From Anas platyrhynchos (taxonomy: Eukaryota > Chordata > Aves > Anseriformes > Anatidae): 64,000 bases of DNA. Both the position numbers and the translations under genes were made by a program. This document shows, one piece after another, positions 1-21,255 of this stretch (its first letter is position 1; every line of letters starts with the position of its first letter). Below the pieces are notes generated by a model. That model saw only the letters and a program-made list of their open reading frames with translations. It searched no databases and was not told the DNA's origin. Location: NCBI RefSeq assembly GCF_047663525.1, contig NC_092591.1:35001001-35065000 (forward strand), in the 5' to 3' direction.

Positions 1-192
1 AGATGCAAGTCCAGTAACTTTTAGAAACTCTTAAGTTTCTTTTACTCCTCAGTGCAATGGTACCAAGACGTTTCGAATATGTGTTTCATTAGAAATCTCT
101 GTATCATTCTGACAGTGTCCAAAAGGCATGCTCATGGGTCGACTCTGGAAAAACTCCAGCATTGGCAAAGAGTTAAAAACTGTTTCTTTCAG

Positions 193-277
193 GCTCGTGT
201 GCTGTTTGGATTGATTGTGCTGATTCAGATTGCCTTGCTCGTTGTTTTCAGATACCTCCAAAAACCAGCACTCAGAG
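193..277 (+). CDS. TMEM62: TMEM62 exon, membrane segment (first exon in window)
   Basis: The acceptor is a TTTCTTTCAG ending at 192 and the donor is AG|GTATGA at 278. The 85-bp exon starts in phase 0 (GCT, Ala) and ends with one base left over. It encodes ARVLFGLIVLIQIALLVVF, a clear transmembrane helix, then RYLQKPALR. The open frame that continues upstream to position 52 is intronic read-through, because the conserved sequence begins exactly at the acceptor. Confidence 0.92.
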
Positions 278-3200
278 GTATGAATCAATGTCTATCTGTT
301 TTTTAGAAGATCTAATTTTCCCTAAAACTATTCACTATTTATCTGGACGCTAACAATATATAAATAACTGTAGATTTTCACCATATGCATTTTGCATCCA
401 GTACTGTGTGTTTTGGTTAGGTTCTTTGAAGATGCTGTTTTTTCTGAGAAAACCTCCAATATAGCAAATAAAGTCAATTAAGAGTTTAAAAACTTGTTCA
501 GATATCTGTTGGAAAAAAAAAAATCAATCAATTGAAGTCCAAAGCTTTCATTTTCTCACTGAAGAATCTGATGCATTGGGAAAAGAGTAGTTTATTTTCT
601 ATCAGTTCTTTGTGAATGTGCTTGTTTCACTACAGCTGTTGTGCAATTCAGTCTGTATTGCTGTCACCTGAGTAGAGAAACAGATTTCCTGCTACAAGAA
701 CAATTTCTGCTGATCTTTGCAAACAACATGAGCAGGGTTGTGTCTTTCTGAAATGAAAATTAAGATCAGTTCTATCATAACCTGATATTTTGTTAATTAT
801 AAATCTGATAATTGAAAATTAATACTGTTAAGCTGCTAGTGCTTATCCTTGAAACAGTTGTTTGAACCACACCTTACTAATGAGATTTTTCTGGAAACCA
901 CCTCCCTTCCTATTCATGTCAGTATGTTTCCCTTCCTTTACACCCATAGTCACGTAGCATCCTGAGGTAACTACAGCAACTTCTCACATAGAAAAAGTTT
1001 GCAGTTATATTTATGGGATTTGGCAGCTAAAAATGAAAAGACCTAGCACTTCATGATCAGCTAGGTCTCTGTAGAACATGAAAAGTGTCGCACAGATTAG
1101 TAAACAAATTTTAGAGCTCTTCATTTCCAAAGTTCAAGTATGTCCTCTGGGAGTCAATACTTTGTGAGAAGGGCAGCCATGTAATAGGTAAATTTCTAAA
1201 AAACAGCTTCATTTGAAAGGCTCTTTGGAGCCTTCCCTGATCTATGAATTGCATGCTGTGGTTAGACGAATATTGGTTGTGATATCTTTTGCTAGTGTGA
1301 CATTCTTGTCAAATGTTGGTATTTTAAGATCTAGTCTTCATTTTATCTGAGGTTCTATCAGATTTCATCAAGTACCAAGCAGATCTAATCAAAGAATATC
1401 CAGTTAATTTAGTCCATGCTGACCTGCTTTTTTTGGGTTTGCACATCTACTGTTTTTGAAATCTTATTTTTTATTTAATTTGAACTTTCTGCATGGTTTT
1501 CATTTTAGCTAACTTTATTTTCTGCGTATATAGATGTCATGCAGTTTTATTTGCATATAGTAAGTGTACTACTCATTTAGAATGGCAGCTTTTTCTACTC
1601 TTATTAACAAAGACTGTTAACTCTACCAATTTTTTATTTCCAATTATCACAGTAATAGAAATGCACTACCCTGCATTTTTTCTGTAGATATACTAAATAT
1701 AATTGTTATATTTCTAAGTAGACTGAGTGGGTGACTTGTGCAGATTTGTTTAGAAAGACCAATATGATGTGTGTTGCAACCTGAATCACGTTTATTTTTC
1801 TGAAATGTTGCCTCTGTTTAGGAAAGCCAGGACTACTGAGTCTGACCTCATTTTCCCTTCACGTCTTCAGTAAAACAAACATCTTCTATTACTCAATTCT
1901 GCTTCTGAATTTATACACTATTCTGGGTAAGTAACCTAGAGTACTGAAGGACGTAACATTACTATTTTTAAAGTACACATCAGATTTTGATGGAAAAATA
2001 AACTTCTGACATCTTGGAGAATGGGGAAGAGCTACTTAAGTTATGAAATTGATGTGGAACTTCAGAAGTTAATGTCCAAAGAAAATAAGTTTGCTTGTTA
2101 AGAGATGGACTTAAAATCCTAAAATGAATTAAGTTATTAAACTACCCTGAGAACAGAGTGAGTATTTTTGAGTTTAGTTCGGGTTTCACTTACTGAACAG
2201 GATACAGTGGTATAAAATGAGCGTACAGAATGTATGTTTCATTTGACAAGTCACTAATACATCTCAGCTCTGATATCAGAGGAGAAATAGTCTAAAATTC
2301 TTGATAATATGTTACTAAAATAGCTACTTTCATGGAAGTGAGTATAGTATGCATACCATAGTGCAGGTTGCCCATTTTGACTTGTAAACTGAGCCAAGCT
2401 GGAACTGTTTCTGACTGTCAGAAGTTTTATTTTAATTCTGGGGAAGGGCCAGCATTTGAAAGGATCTGTTTTCACTTCTCTCATGAGGAAAACATTATCT
2501 GTGGTGTCACAAATTGTCACTGATATGAAATCAAAAATATTTTCATTGCCTTTCACAACTCATTGATGGACCATACCAAGAGGTCATGATTCATTCACAT
2601 CAAGAATGTTCTTCAGATTGTTGTTAGTGAAAGATAAGATTTATTACTATAGACAAGCAATAGAGTAATAATTTTACCCAGTTAAGCCTTTTGTACTAAG
2701 GATTAGTGAAAAATAGGCATGCCTATATTGTATTTTCTGATGTTGTTCTGTTTTGTTTTCCTTTCTTTCAGGACCATGGTTTGTAGGTGAACTGGTAGAT
2801 GGCCAGCTGGGGGCCTGTTTTTCTTTTGGGATTTTTGTTGGTGGTTTCTTCTTACAGGGCAGTCTGACATACGTGGTTGGGATTTTACAGGTGTGTATTT
2901 AGAGGTAAACAGTGACCAACAGCTTACTTCTGGAATTCTTGTTTGTTTTTTTTATACTTTTATAAAGGAGTTTTGGAAGAATAGAGATGATTAGTCAGCA
3001 TTAGGCCATGCCTGACTATGGCAAGCTGTTTCTAATCTATCTTCAAATTTAAACTGCAGAACAGAAGGAGGTTTTGCATAGGTTTCTCAAACTTCTATTT
3101 TCCTCTGTTTGATACTGCTTTGGACTCTCTGGATGCCTGGATTAGAGACCATCTCTACAGGTTTACTCCTCTCTGTGGTGTTTTTGTTTTTGTTTTTTTT

Positions 3201-4163
3201 TTGGGGGGAGGGGGGCGGTATTTGCACACAAGTTTCAGTGATTAAGCAAAAGGGACTCAGTGTCCTGGGCAGCTCTCACGCACTCAATAGTTCTTAGGAT
3301 CAGTAGGTGTCACTCTATAAGTAGACTTGAGTCTGGTTTTCCCACCAATCTGACCTGGCTACCTTCTGGTTTTCCCTATGGCCATTAGTCTGAAAGACGT
3401 ATTTAATCCAGAGCGAGTCAGTGTTGCCTCTTTCAGGGTCCCTCCCTTGTGCCAGTGCTAACACTTGTTTTACACCACAGTGAGCTGTGTCAGGGAGCTA
3501 AACTCACACAGAGGCCTTCATTTTTTTTTACTGTGCTAGTATTTTGCCAAGTCAAGCTCCCTGAACCAGCTCCAAGAAGGGTCAGATGCATGTCAGTGCC
3601 ATGCACTGCAAAGGAGTGAGCAGGAATACTTGGCCCAAGACTGAGGCACAAGCAGACCCAGTTGTATCAGATGCAGAGTCCCAGAAGTGCATCCTGAGAT
3701 TCCAGCTATAGAAACTGCAGTCAGCCCTTAGAATGGGACAGTTTTATGTGCTTGTCTATTTTTCTATGCACAGATGTGTGTTGCCTAGGATATTTGGCTT
3801 GGTCATTGTCTTATTTTCCTCTACTCTTCTTTTCAGATGTTGTTTTTCAACATACCATTGATGGCCTATCTGTGCTGGTGCCTGTTGCTACGGTGCCAGG
3901 GTCACAGTTTCCATTCTCATATCCATCATGTCCAACGCCTCTTGGCTGTGCTTATTCATCTGGCAATGGCACTCCTGCTGGCCTGGCAGGTCTATTCCTG
4001 CTATTTCTTGCAGCGAACCTATGGGACCTTGGCTTTCTTCTTCTCCCCAATGAGAACGTGGCTGGTGGTGCTGACCTCAGCTCTGATTTATAAAACCTGG
4101 ACACTTAAAACATCTGAGCTCAGAACTTACATAGTAGAAATGAAAAACTGTCAGAGCTCCTGA
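193..4163 (+). CDS. TMEM62: TMEM62, 3' part of the gene (last four coding exons, partial)
   Basis: Four exons (193-277, 1822-1926, 2772-2890, 3837-4163) splice in frame with GT-AG ends to give 211 residues plus stop, about the C-terminal third of a protein that is about 643 residues in human. The translated exons follow remembered human TMEM62 closely: ARVLFGLIVL, LTSFSLHVFSKTNIFYYS, GPWFVGELVDG, CFSFGIFV, FFNIPLMAYLCWCLLLRC and WQVYSCYFL. This part is a run of hydrophobic membrane segments; the metallophosphoesterase-like ectodomain of the family lies upstream, outside the window. The molecular function of TMEM62 is not established. The gene is cut by the left edge, so its promoter and first exons are not visible. 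It ends convergently with PTGR2, about 8 kb away. Identity is from protein similarity recalled without a search, but the length and exon phases fit very well. Confidence 0.93.
278..1821 (+). other. TMEM62: TMEM62 intron
   Basis: AT-rich intron between two supported exons. No further exon or repeat was recognised in it. Confidence 0.8.
1822..1926 (+). CDS. TMEM62: TMEM62 exon (SFSLHVFSKTNIFYY)
   Basis: This 105-bp exon follows a TTTAG acceptor and ends at a GTAAGT donor at 1927. The split first codon is completed by the single base from the previous exon (G|GA, Gly). It encodes GKPGLLSLTSFSLHVFSK and then TNIFYYSILLLNLYTILG, matching the corresponding human segment almost residue for residue. 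It ends in phase 1, as required by the next exon. Confidence 0.92.
2772..2890 (+). CDS. TMEM62: TMEM62 exon (GPWFVGELVDG)
   Basis: The acceptor is a pyrimidine-rich CTTTCTTTCAG and the donor is CAG|GTGTGT at 2891. The 119-bp exon completes a Gly codon and then reads PWFVGELVDGQLGACFSFG followed by IFVGGFFLQGSLTYVVGILQ, ending in phase 0. The motif GACFSFGIFV is shared with human TMEM62. Confidence 0.92.
2891..3836 (+). other. TMEM62: TMEM62 last intron
   Basis: Intron between the last two coding exons. It contains a T-rich then G-rich low-complexity patch around 3180-3220 and unassigned sequence at 3300-3720, possibly an old repeat that I could not name. Confidence 0.75.
3837..4163 (+). CDS. 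TMEM62: TMEM62 last coding exon with stop
   Basis: The acceptor is CTTCTTTTCAG ending at 3836. The exon is read in phase 0 from an internal Met codon (MLFFNIPLMAYLCWCLL) to TGA at 4161-4163, 108 codons plus stop. It has three hydrophobic stretches and the conserved WQVYSCYFLQRTYGTLAFFF. The tail ends EMKNCQSS, comparable to human QLKSHLSS. The first ATG is an ordinary internal codon and not a translation start. Confidence 0.93.
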   Translation: MLFFNIPLMAYLCWCLLLRCQGHSFHSHIHHVQRLLAVLIHLAMALLLAWQVYSCYFLQRTYGTLAFFFSPMRTWLVVLTSALIYKTWTLKTSELRTYIVEMKNCQSS

Positions 4164-4400
4164 AATACAATACAGTAGTCCAAGTACGTCAACTTTAAAA
4201 CTGTCAAGACATGACCTATAGTTTTGTGTTGCTGGAATTCCATACAGCCCAACCGTGAAGTGGTAAGATCTGAAGCTGCACCTGCATCGCTACAGAGCTG
4301 TGTAATAAATTGTAAATGTATAACAATATGTATTATATGCTTGTATTATACATAGGCAGTATACTGTATAATACATGTTATATAATACAGTTATACATTA
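4164..4400 (+). other. TMEM62: TMEM62 3' UTR with candidate poly(A) signal
   Basis: AATAAA at 4304-4309, 141 bases after the stop codon, is the nearest canonical polyadenylation signal. Just downstream is a very AT-rich stretch with an 11-bp perfect inverted repeat (4342-4352 and 4365-4375). The true cleavage site cannot be fixed from sequence alone. Confidence 0.5.
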
Positions 4401-5299
4401 AAACAAGATACAGTAAATTGTGTAATAATCTCTAGGTAGATCTGTATGGATCACTAATGGAATTCTTTGCTCATTACTGCTTTAATACTTACTTTTATTC
4501 ATAACATTCGTGATTTTTATAATGCTGGGAAAAATGTGAATATATCTTGATAAGAAGCTCCAAGATTTATGCATAACTTTGCTTTTGATTTCAAGATTTA
4601 CATATATTTCTATGAGACTTAACTACAAGACCAGACCAGATGGGCTGTGTGGCCTTCCCAGTAAGTCATATGCTTACACACTCTTTTTTTCAGTTCATAA
4701 TGCTTTTTATGAGCAGTTTACAGGCCACTAGGTGATTGTATGTGTATTTCTGTGTATGTTTACCTGAGCCATGGTGTTAGCCTTATCCTGAGAGTGCTGG
4801 TTAATTAACATACTCCCTCTCTGCGAGGAAATAGTTGTTTTCCCACTGTTGAGGTGCTAATTTTCCCACTTCCGACCAGTGAAAGGACTGTGAATGATCA
4901 ATGTTGCTGCAACTCCCAGGTGTAGTCAGACTTCAGCTTTAAAGCAAAGAATGAAGATAAAGTTATAAGGCTGGGAGAGACAGAAGGAATCCTGTGATCT
5001 AATGGCTATATTGTGCCTTGTTTAGGGCCTCAGGACTGTATTTCTGGGTCTCAGTCAAATACGCAGACAAGTGACCTAGGAAACTCATTTCTTTGTTTCT
5101 GTTTTTTTCCTAAGTCTAAAAATGATAGAGCAGTTACATTTATGAAGAGCTTAATGACCCAGAGCCAAAAGAGCTCTTCAGTAATTACAAATCTCTGCCC
5201 CTCTTCTCAACTCTTCTGGGGAAATGCCATTTTTTAATAGTATATTCTTGTAAAATGTGAAATCCCTAATTTTAACAATAGCTCTTTGTTATATAACAA

Positions 5300-5410
5300 C
5301 ACCTTAAGGTGATGGCTAAGCTTCCTGCCTCAGTTTCCCTATCTGTGAAGTAAGGAGAACTCTGTCCTGCTTTACAAGACTGCTGTGAGTAGAACATCAG
5401 AAGTACTTCG
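5300..5410 (+). repeat. MIR-type SINE relic
   Basis: The segment GCCTCAGTTTCCCTATCTGT at about 5327-5346, followed by GAAGTAAGGAGAA and a later GACTGCTGTGAG, matches the core and 3' part of the MIR family consensus. It is strongly diverged, as expected for an ancient amniote SINE. Recognition is by eye. Confidence 0.65.
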
Positions 5411-8400
5411 TGTAATTTAGAGTAACTTATTTTTGGTTTATTAAGAAAACGGAGTAACTTGTTTTTGGTATGTTAGAAAAGACAGTGACTACTAGAAACA
5501 GTAAAAATAGTAAAAGAGCAAACTGAATTGTAAGGAAATGCTACTTACAACAAAGACTTTTGTTAGTTTTAAAATCTGACAATCTTTCTATTCCATAATT
5601 CCAATTCCTCAGTGATTGACAATATAATAGGATCAAGAGTAACAGCTCTCATTTGCATAAATTAAATACTGGAAGTTCTTAAAGTACAAGCCTTGGGGTT
5701 AGCCTCTAATTCAGGTGTCCTTATTCATAAAAGCATGTGGTTGCCCACTTTAACTGTGAATAACAAAAATCACAAAGTATTTGAGCTTTCCCTTAAGATT
5801 TTATTTCTATGCATTTATGTTTTCATATATATATGGGTTTCATAACATAGCCCATCTCGCAGAACACATCACCACTCACTTAAGGGAACGAGTGATAACC
5901 TCTGACACACATATAGATGCTATTATAATAAATCTGCAAGCTACTCTATATTAAAAAAAAAAAAAAACCTTTGCTCCTCTGTTGCCCTGTGATGCTCAAA
6001 AGGCACTAATCAACGTTGTAGACTAAAGTGAGATATTCCAGGAATAACAGGCCCTATGTTGACCCAATTAATTGCCTGGTTTGTGTCCTCTCATGAAATT
6101 AAGCTCTTTTGCTCCCCGATATATTGCATTTCTCATGAGAAGATAATGTGTATTGTAACTTTTACATCAATTAGCATTAGTGTAAGAAAAATTTCATAGT
6201 GCATGAAATGTGCTATGCATGGTTTATGACATGTTATTCCAGTTTATGGATGAATTCTGGATGAAAAGAGTTTATATTTTTTACTTGAAGAAAATTACTT
6301 TGGCGTTTATTAATTCTAGCATATAGTTCTTTTTAAAATAGTACTTCTTGGCTGTTGGGGTTACCCATAAGAATATGGAGGTGTTCTGAAATCAAGAGTA
6401 TCCTTTCTTAAGCTATTTGTTAAGAGGACAAATAAAAGCTACACAAACTGAGTGAGCAAAGCAAGGAACATCATGGAATCAGACTAAAATATGTTATATG
6501 TTGCCAGCAGACATTAGTAAGATCTGTGGGGAAAGAAATAACTTCTGTAGTATAAAGGTTTCTCTTAAAATACCCTGCAGGTTTGGGTTGTTTTGTTTTT
6601 GATTTTTAATCTGCTTGGAGAAGATGACTTGAAATACTTGATTCCCATTTGAAACTACTCTAAAAGTGCACTTGAAATGGTTTTCCTTTTTGGAAGGAAG
6701 AGTTCTGAGAATACTTCTCAAATACATTTTGTTGTTTGTTTAATGTGTTTTTTGTTTTAAGTTTTATAAAAAGCATATATAATTGTTCTTCATGATGCTA
6801 TGTGCTTATGAAGGAATTCTGTTCTTCAGTGAACAATGTACACAATGCTGTGAAATGAGTAATATAAATAGGGAAAGGCAATTATTTTACATGCATTGCC
6901 AGTGCTCTAAGATCTGGGCAAAACCCACGGAGGGAAGTTCCTAGGGGAATGTCATGGCCATGCATAATATCCTGTAACTGTCATTATGAAGACCTGTCTG
7001 ATCCAGTGATTCCAATAAAAAGCTCTTGGCCATCACTGGTAGAATGTGCAGGGATGGGGGAGGACACTTTTTCCATGTGCTTTTCTTACTGTCTCTGTGG
7101 CATGTCTTAAAAAAAACAAATAAAATAAAATCGAAGAGGAAATAGCTTCTTCCTGGAGTGGTTTAAATATCCAGAATGGAGACAGCTGCCTGCAGGGCAC
7201 CGAAGGCTTGCTCAGGCTGCCTGTCCTGAGGATACAGAACAGGCCCTTCCAGTTTGAAGTACTGGTTGCAGCCCATGTAGCTTCCTAATGGGATTGCTGT
7301 TGCTGTGTAGATAACTACTCTGAAGTAGTAGTGGGGCATAAAGGCAGCACCATCCCAGTAGGAAGAGCATTAGTAGACAGCGTCCTGCCCTCCCCCAGTC
7401 ACCCCCAGAACCAGAAGAAAACACCATTGTGTTGGCATCTGTTCAGATTTTACCCCCATCAGTGGGGGTCCTTGGCCCCTTCCCCAGCCTGGCAAGCAAA
7501 GAAAGTGGGCAGGGCCGGGTAGGGGTGAAGAGGAAAGGCTCCATCTTCCAGAGCTGGGAGTAGGGATGGAGAGAGGGTCTCTGAGGGTGCTGTACTCACA
7601 GATACGGAGAAGAAGCCATTCCCAGAAGAGGCGGGAGCAGAAGGTAGACCAGTGTCTTATAAAAACCTTACTACTTCTGTTCACCATTTGCCCTCAAACA
7701 GTCTCCTATAAAATAAATTGCACCTCCCTTTTCTTATATAAACACTGCTTAGCTACTTTGTGTCCTTTTACTGCTGCTGGCCTGTTCAGCCACCCCCTTA
7801 CCGCCACTTCGCTCAGAGCAGAGTGCTGCACAAGTGAATTTTGCTGTCCAATTTATCTTTGTGGTTGCAAAATTCATGTGTCTAAACAGTCTTGAGTTGT
7901 TTTTCATTCTGTGCTTTTCCTAAAGAGTTTCCAGTTGCATGTCACAAATTATTTTTTTTAGGTTTAGAGTTAATTCCAGCTGTTGTTAGCCTTGCAGGAT
8001 AATGCTTTCTGCCTGTGATCTTTCATCCTGTGACAGCTTGTTTATGGACTACATAAACATATCCCCCTTTGAAATTATGCCAGCAAAGTGAAAGGCAATG
8101 TAGTAATAGAGGAGAACAATGTTAGAAACAATGGGACAAAGTAATCCTGCATCTGCTTCTTCCACTATCAATGCATTAAAAAATAAAAGGAAGGGATGAA
8201 GCTCTTTGAAAGGCATCTGCCTTCTGTCTCCACTTTTGCTTAAACTGCTACTATAAACTGTAGTGGGAACCACCTATGTGGGGGCTGCTAAGCTCTCTTC
8301 ATGGTATTTCTGGTATTTTCCATGAAATGCTGATGCTAAACTGTATGGCTTAGCACTAAAGCACAGCCAACAGCAATTTTTCACAGTATAAAAGGAAAAG

Positions 8401-8823
8401 AGATGGAAATGGGAGTGCATAAAACTAGTAAATATAAACCAGCATAAGATTGGCTCAAATATTTTTTAAAGATCTGTCTGTTCAATGCTGTTTGAATTTT
8501 ATTGCTAGTTGCAACAAGAAATGCTTATTTATAAAGACTGCATAGTCAAACTTCTAGTACCTTATTGTGGTCACACGCCTTCCACTCTGACTGCATGTTT
8601 GCCCTTGCTTAAAAAAATATGCCCTACCATGTGCCATCGCTGAGGTAAGGCTTCAGGGACAGGTGCTGGTCCTTCTGCAGTCTGACTATCTGCTACATCC
8701 AAAGCGGCTGGGATTTTTCTTAGCACTTACTTGTTATCTTCTGTTAAACGAGACCTTTCCTACAGTGCAAAATACCTGATTGCTGAAGAGCTGCAATGTT
8801 ACAGTAACTAAGAAATTAAGGTT

Positions 8824-8838
8824 TATATATATATATAT
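8824..8838. repeat. (TA)n microsatellite
   Basis: A short run of alternating T and A. Confidence 0.8.
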
Positions 8839-11579
8839 TTACAAATATAGACACTTAGTTTAAAAGGTTTTCTCCCTTTTGATTTGTATTTATTCTGGAA
8901 ATGTAACATGAACTAGGATTCACAAATACAGAAAAGCTTCTAAAAGAATCCTAAGTAATGAGGGTACCATGATAAAGTCTACTATGACTGTTCTCATCTT
9001 TTTTTTTTCTTCCCTGTAGTCATTGAACCAAGGCTGACAGAACCTCTATTCCTGTCTATAGCTTACCTAATCTACAGGAATGCTGCAGCAATCAAGCTGC
9101 CTTCATTTCTGTAAGAATCAGTATCTCAGCATGATCTCACTTTAAATCACTCCTCACATCATCATACTTTATTAGGCTTCCAACACACGTGGATTACTAA
9201 GCAATTGCTGTAAAAATAATAGTGCTGGGAATTTTATTTTTTTTATTATATTTTCTCATTTTCAGTTGTGAAAAGTAAACTCCTAGAGGAGTGTCATTCC
9301 TGGAAGGTGTGTCAGCTCATATAGTGCCAGATATGAGCTCACTTTGGAGTAGCTCTTTAGCAAACTGGTCAAAAGTACAAAATTCGTACTTTGGACAAGC
9401 AAATGCAACTCTGGAAACACAAATATGTCAAACTTACACCTTCACCCACAGCATATGAGAGGAAAGCAATTTAACACCTTTTCAGTAGTGGTTATTATGA
9501 TAGCTTTCTTATATTCATACAACACATGTTCACCTCAGCTCACAGTTGAAGTCTCTTCTGAAATACATGGGTATGTAAGGAAATTGAAATGCTTTGGGTA
9601 CTACCATATGATATACTTCCTTTCAAGCAGGCTTGAACTAAATCAGAAGGGTTCTCAGTTTTAAGACTAGAAGGTATGTCTCTCAATACAGGCTGTTGAA
9701 GCTGAAATAAAATTGGTAGACTGGAGGAAGCTAAACATAGGGAAATGCAAGTTAGAGGATGTTGAAATTTGTGTATAGAAAGCACTTAATCTTCAGAAGT
9801 GGAAGGAAATAGGAAAAAATCGTGATAGTACCACACACCTAAAAAGCCATATACCTTCATGTACAAATAGGCACACCAAAACCAAACAACTGAAAGAGCT
9901 GATCAAAGGAGGACTTTGTTACTGATTAAAATTGATACTGTTTCAGCTCAACAGCAATGGCAATGCTACTATCACTTGTAAAAAATACTCTTGCATTGAT
10001 ACAGTTCTTAGGAGCAGTAGCAATGGATCCAGGGGTAGGACCAGCTTCACAGTTGGGGTGTGGACTGTTGGTCACCTGTGTGGCGAAGTGGGTTGTTTTC
10101 TTTTACATTTAGATACTTGCTTTGGGCATGAACTAGGATTTAGGTGTAGGAAGTTTATTCAGAAAGACAAAGTGTGTTAAAGTGCATGAAGGTCAATCTG
10201 CTGCCTGGCAGAAGTTTTACTGCAGAATAAGGTGTGCGTTGCAGAACAGCCTACAGGGTGATGCTGTTTCAATCTGAAGTATGTGCATGTGAGAAGGAAG
10301 AAAAGGTGACAATAAAACGACGTGATGTGGTATATCAACATATGTTAGAGCAGCTGGTTCCCTTTGAAAAGGCTGTATTCCCATTAGCTCCCTCCCAGTT
10401 AAATCTAGCTGATGTGATGACAGGAATCCAAGCCTAGAGATAGTGCTCGGAATCATTGTATTTTCTCCTGTCTCTCATTTAATATATGCACAAATTATAA
10501 AGTTTTATAAGTTTGCATTGCCCAAATTTCAAGAGTGAGTACCACCTATAAATAGTCAATAAGCAGGAATTGAGTGAATTTCATTCACCTGTCGCTGTCA
10601 ACAATGAATATACTGATTTTATTCCACAAAAAAAAATGTGGTTTCTGTCCTAATGTGACACTGTTGTAAATGCTGCTTGAGTTAGTTATGTTGATGCTGG
10701 GTTTAGAATCTAGCTGAAAGTGAGTAGTTGGGTAGTTGAAAAATACATGCTTGAAGGTTTTAGACTATCTAATGCCATATTGCAGGTGTCTGTCACTTCT
10801 TCAAAGTTTATAGCATCAGTCACTGCAAAATGCTTTCTTCCTTCAGGGTCAGCCTCAACACTGGGAAATCAAGGGACTGTTTTTCACGTTGCTTACAGTT
10901 ATATTAGGCACTGTTGATATCTGTTGTCTTACCTTACACAGTATGCAAAAGGATTTCTAATGCCAAACTTCTTGGATAATGTTTCTCTCCGATTTCTTGG
11001 ATTCCATTTAGTTTGAACCTAGGCAGTGACTCAAGCAGATCTAGAGGATCCATCCTCCAGACAACTCAGCTGACCCTGCTGTTTGGAGGCACTTCTCATT
11101 AAAGGCAAACATTAAAAACAAAACCTGTAAGTCAAAATGCATCATGATCCTATTCACTAAACAAATGGGTCAATGTTTCTAAATGTACATATTCTCATGT
11201 CCTTGAGATAATTATCTGTTCCCTTTTCTGCTCCTTCATCTTGAAGACACACTTAGTCGCATCACTCTCATCTGGATTGAGGTTATGTTAATCAAACTTG
11301 AAAATGGTGACTTAGTTTTTTCAAGTTTCCCTGTTGCAATGGTAAAAGAGCATTCTTACACCAAAACAAGCTAGCCCTAGGGCCAAACCTACCTCCAATG
11401 AAAGTCTCAGGTGGTGTGCAGATGGAATTGTAAATGAATTAGGCTTCAAGTACTCAGAAAATAGGGTATATAATGATAAAATACAGAGAAATGGGAAAGG
11501 TAAGCAGTGGATATTTGTTCCAGAGGGCAAAAAGGAAGCATCTTTGGCATTATAGAGCTTGAATTCTAGGAATTGATTT

Positions 11580-12083
11580 TTTTTATTGCAGTTATCTGAA
11601 AAAATGAGAACACTTAAATTCTAAGATGATTAGCCAGATTAACTGGACTGTTAGACTAAGCTTATACTAGTAAATCAGAAATTCCTAGAGAAGTTCCTGG
11701 GCACTGAGACAAACTAGCGTAGGAATGGCACACCTCTACACTAGTAAATTCTGATGTCCAAATCCAGGTGGCTACATACAAATTGTTTACTGGAAATAGT
11801 TCCTGAGATGATCTAACTTCAAAATTATATCCATGAATTATTTGCAATTTTGCTAGCCGACAATTGTCAAATATATAACTAGCTTCTAGTATAAATGATT
11901 GCATTCCTGTTTCCTGCTCTGTTCGGTTTATTACCATGGGTTCTGCCTTAGAATCCCAGAATCTCCGCTATCAGTACATACAGAACAACTTAGTATTTCT
12001 TTTAATAAAGTAGAAATTACTCTAAGTAAAACTTCCTCACTACTAGAGATAAAATCAAATTCTTTTTCCCGAAGTAATAACTT
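11580..12083 (-). other. PTGR2: PTGR2 3' UTR, extent uncertain
   Basis: On the minus strand, AATAAA occurs at 11932-11927 (plus-strand TTTATT), about 150 bases after the stop, and again near 11587. Either could be the polyadenylation signal. Confidence 0.4.

Positions 12084-21255
<9,172 letters not shown>

Larger units (their letters stand above)
4401..11900. other. Intergenic region between convergent TMEM62 and PTGR2
   Basis: No coding exon is supported here. The stretch holds a MIR-like relic at 5300-5410, a fainter MIR-like patch around 5070-5140, an AT dinucleotide tract at 8824-8838, and a GC-richer patch at 7140-7690 with weak exon-like features on the minus strand (see findings). The rest is AT-rich unique sequence in which I see nothing else. 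Confidence 0.6.

Noticed and set aside
52..192. Open frame before the first TMEM62 exon
   Set aside because: It lies in the intron. Homology begins exactly at the acceptor at 192/193, and upstream residues do not resemble TMEM62.
3746..4093. 115-codon frame overlapping the last TMEM62 exon
   Set aside because: It is the wrong frame of a confirmed coding exon.
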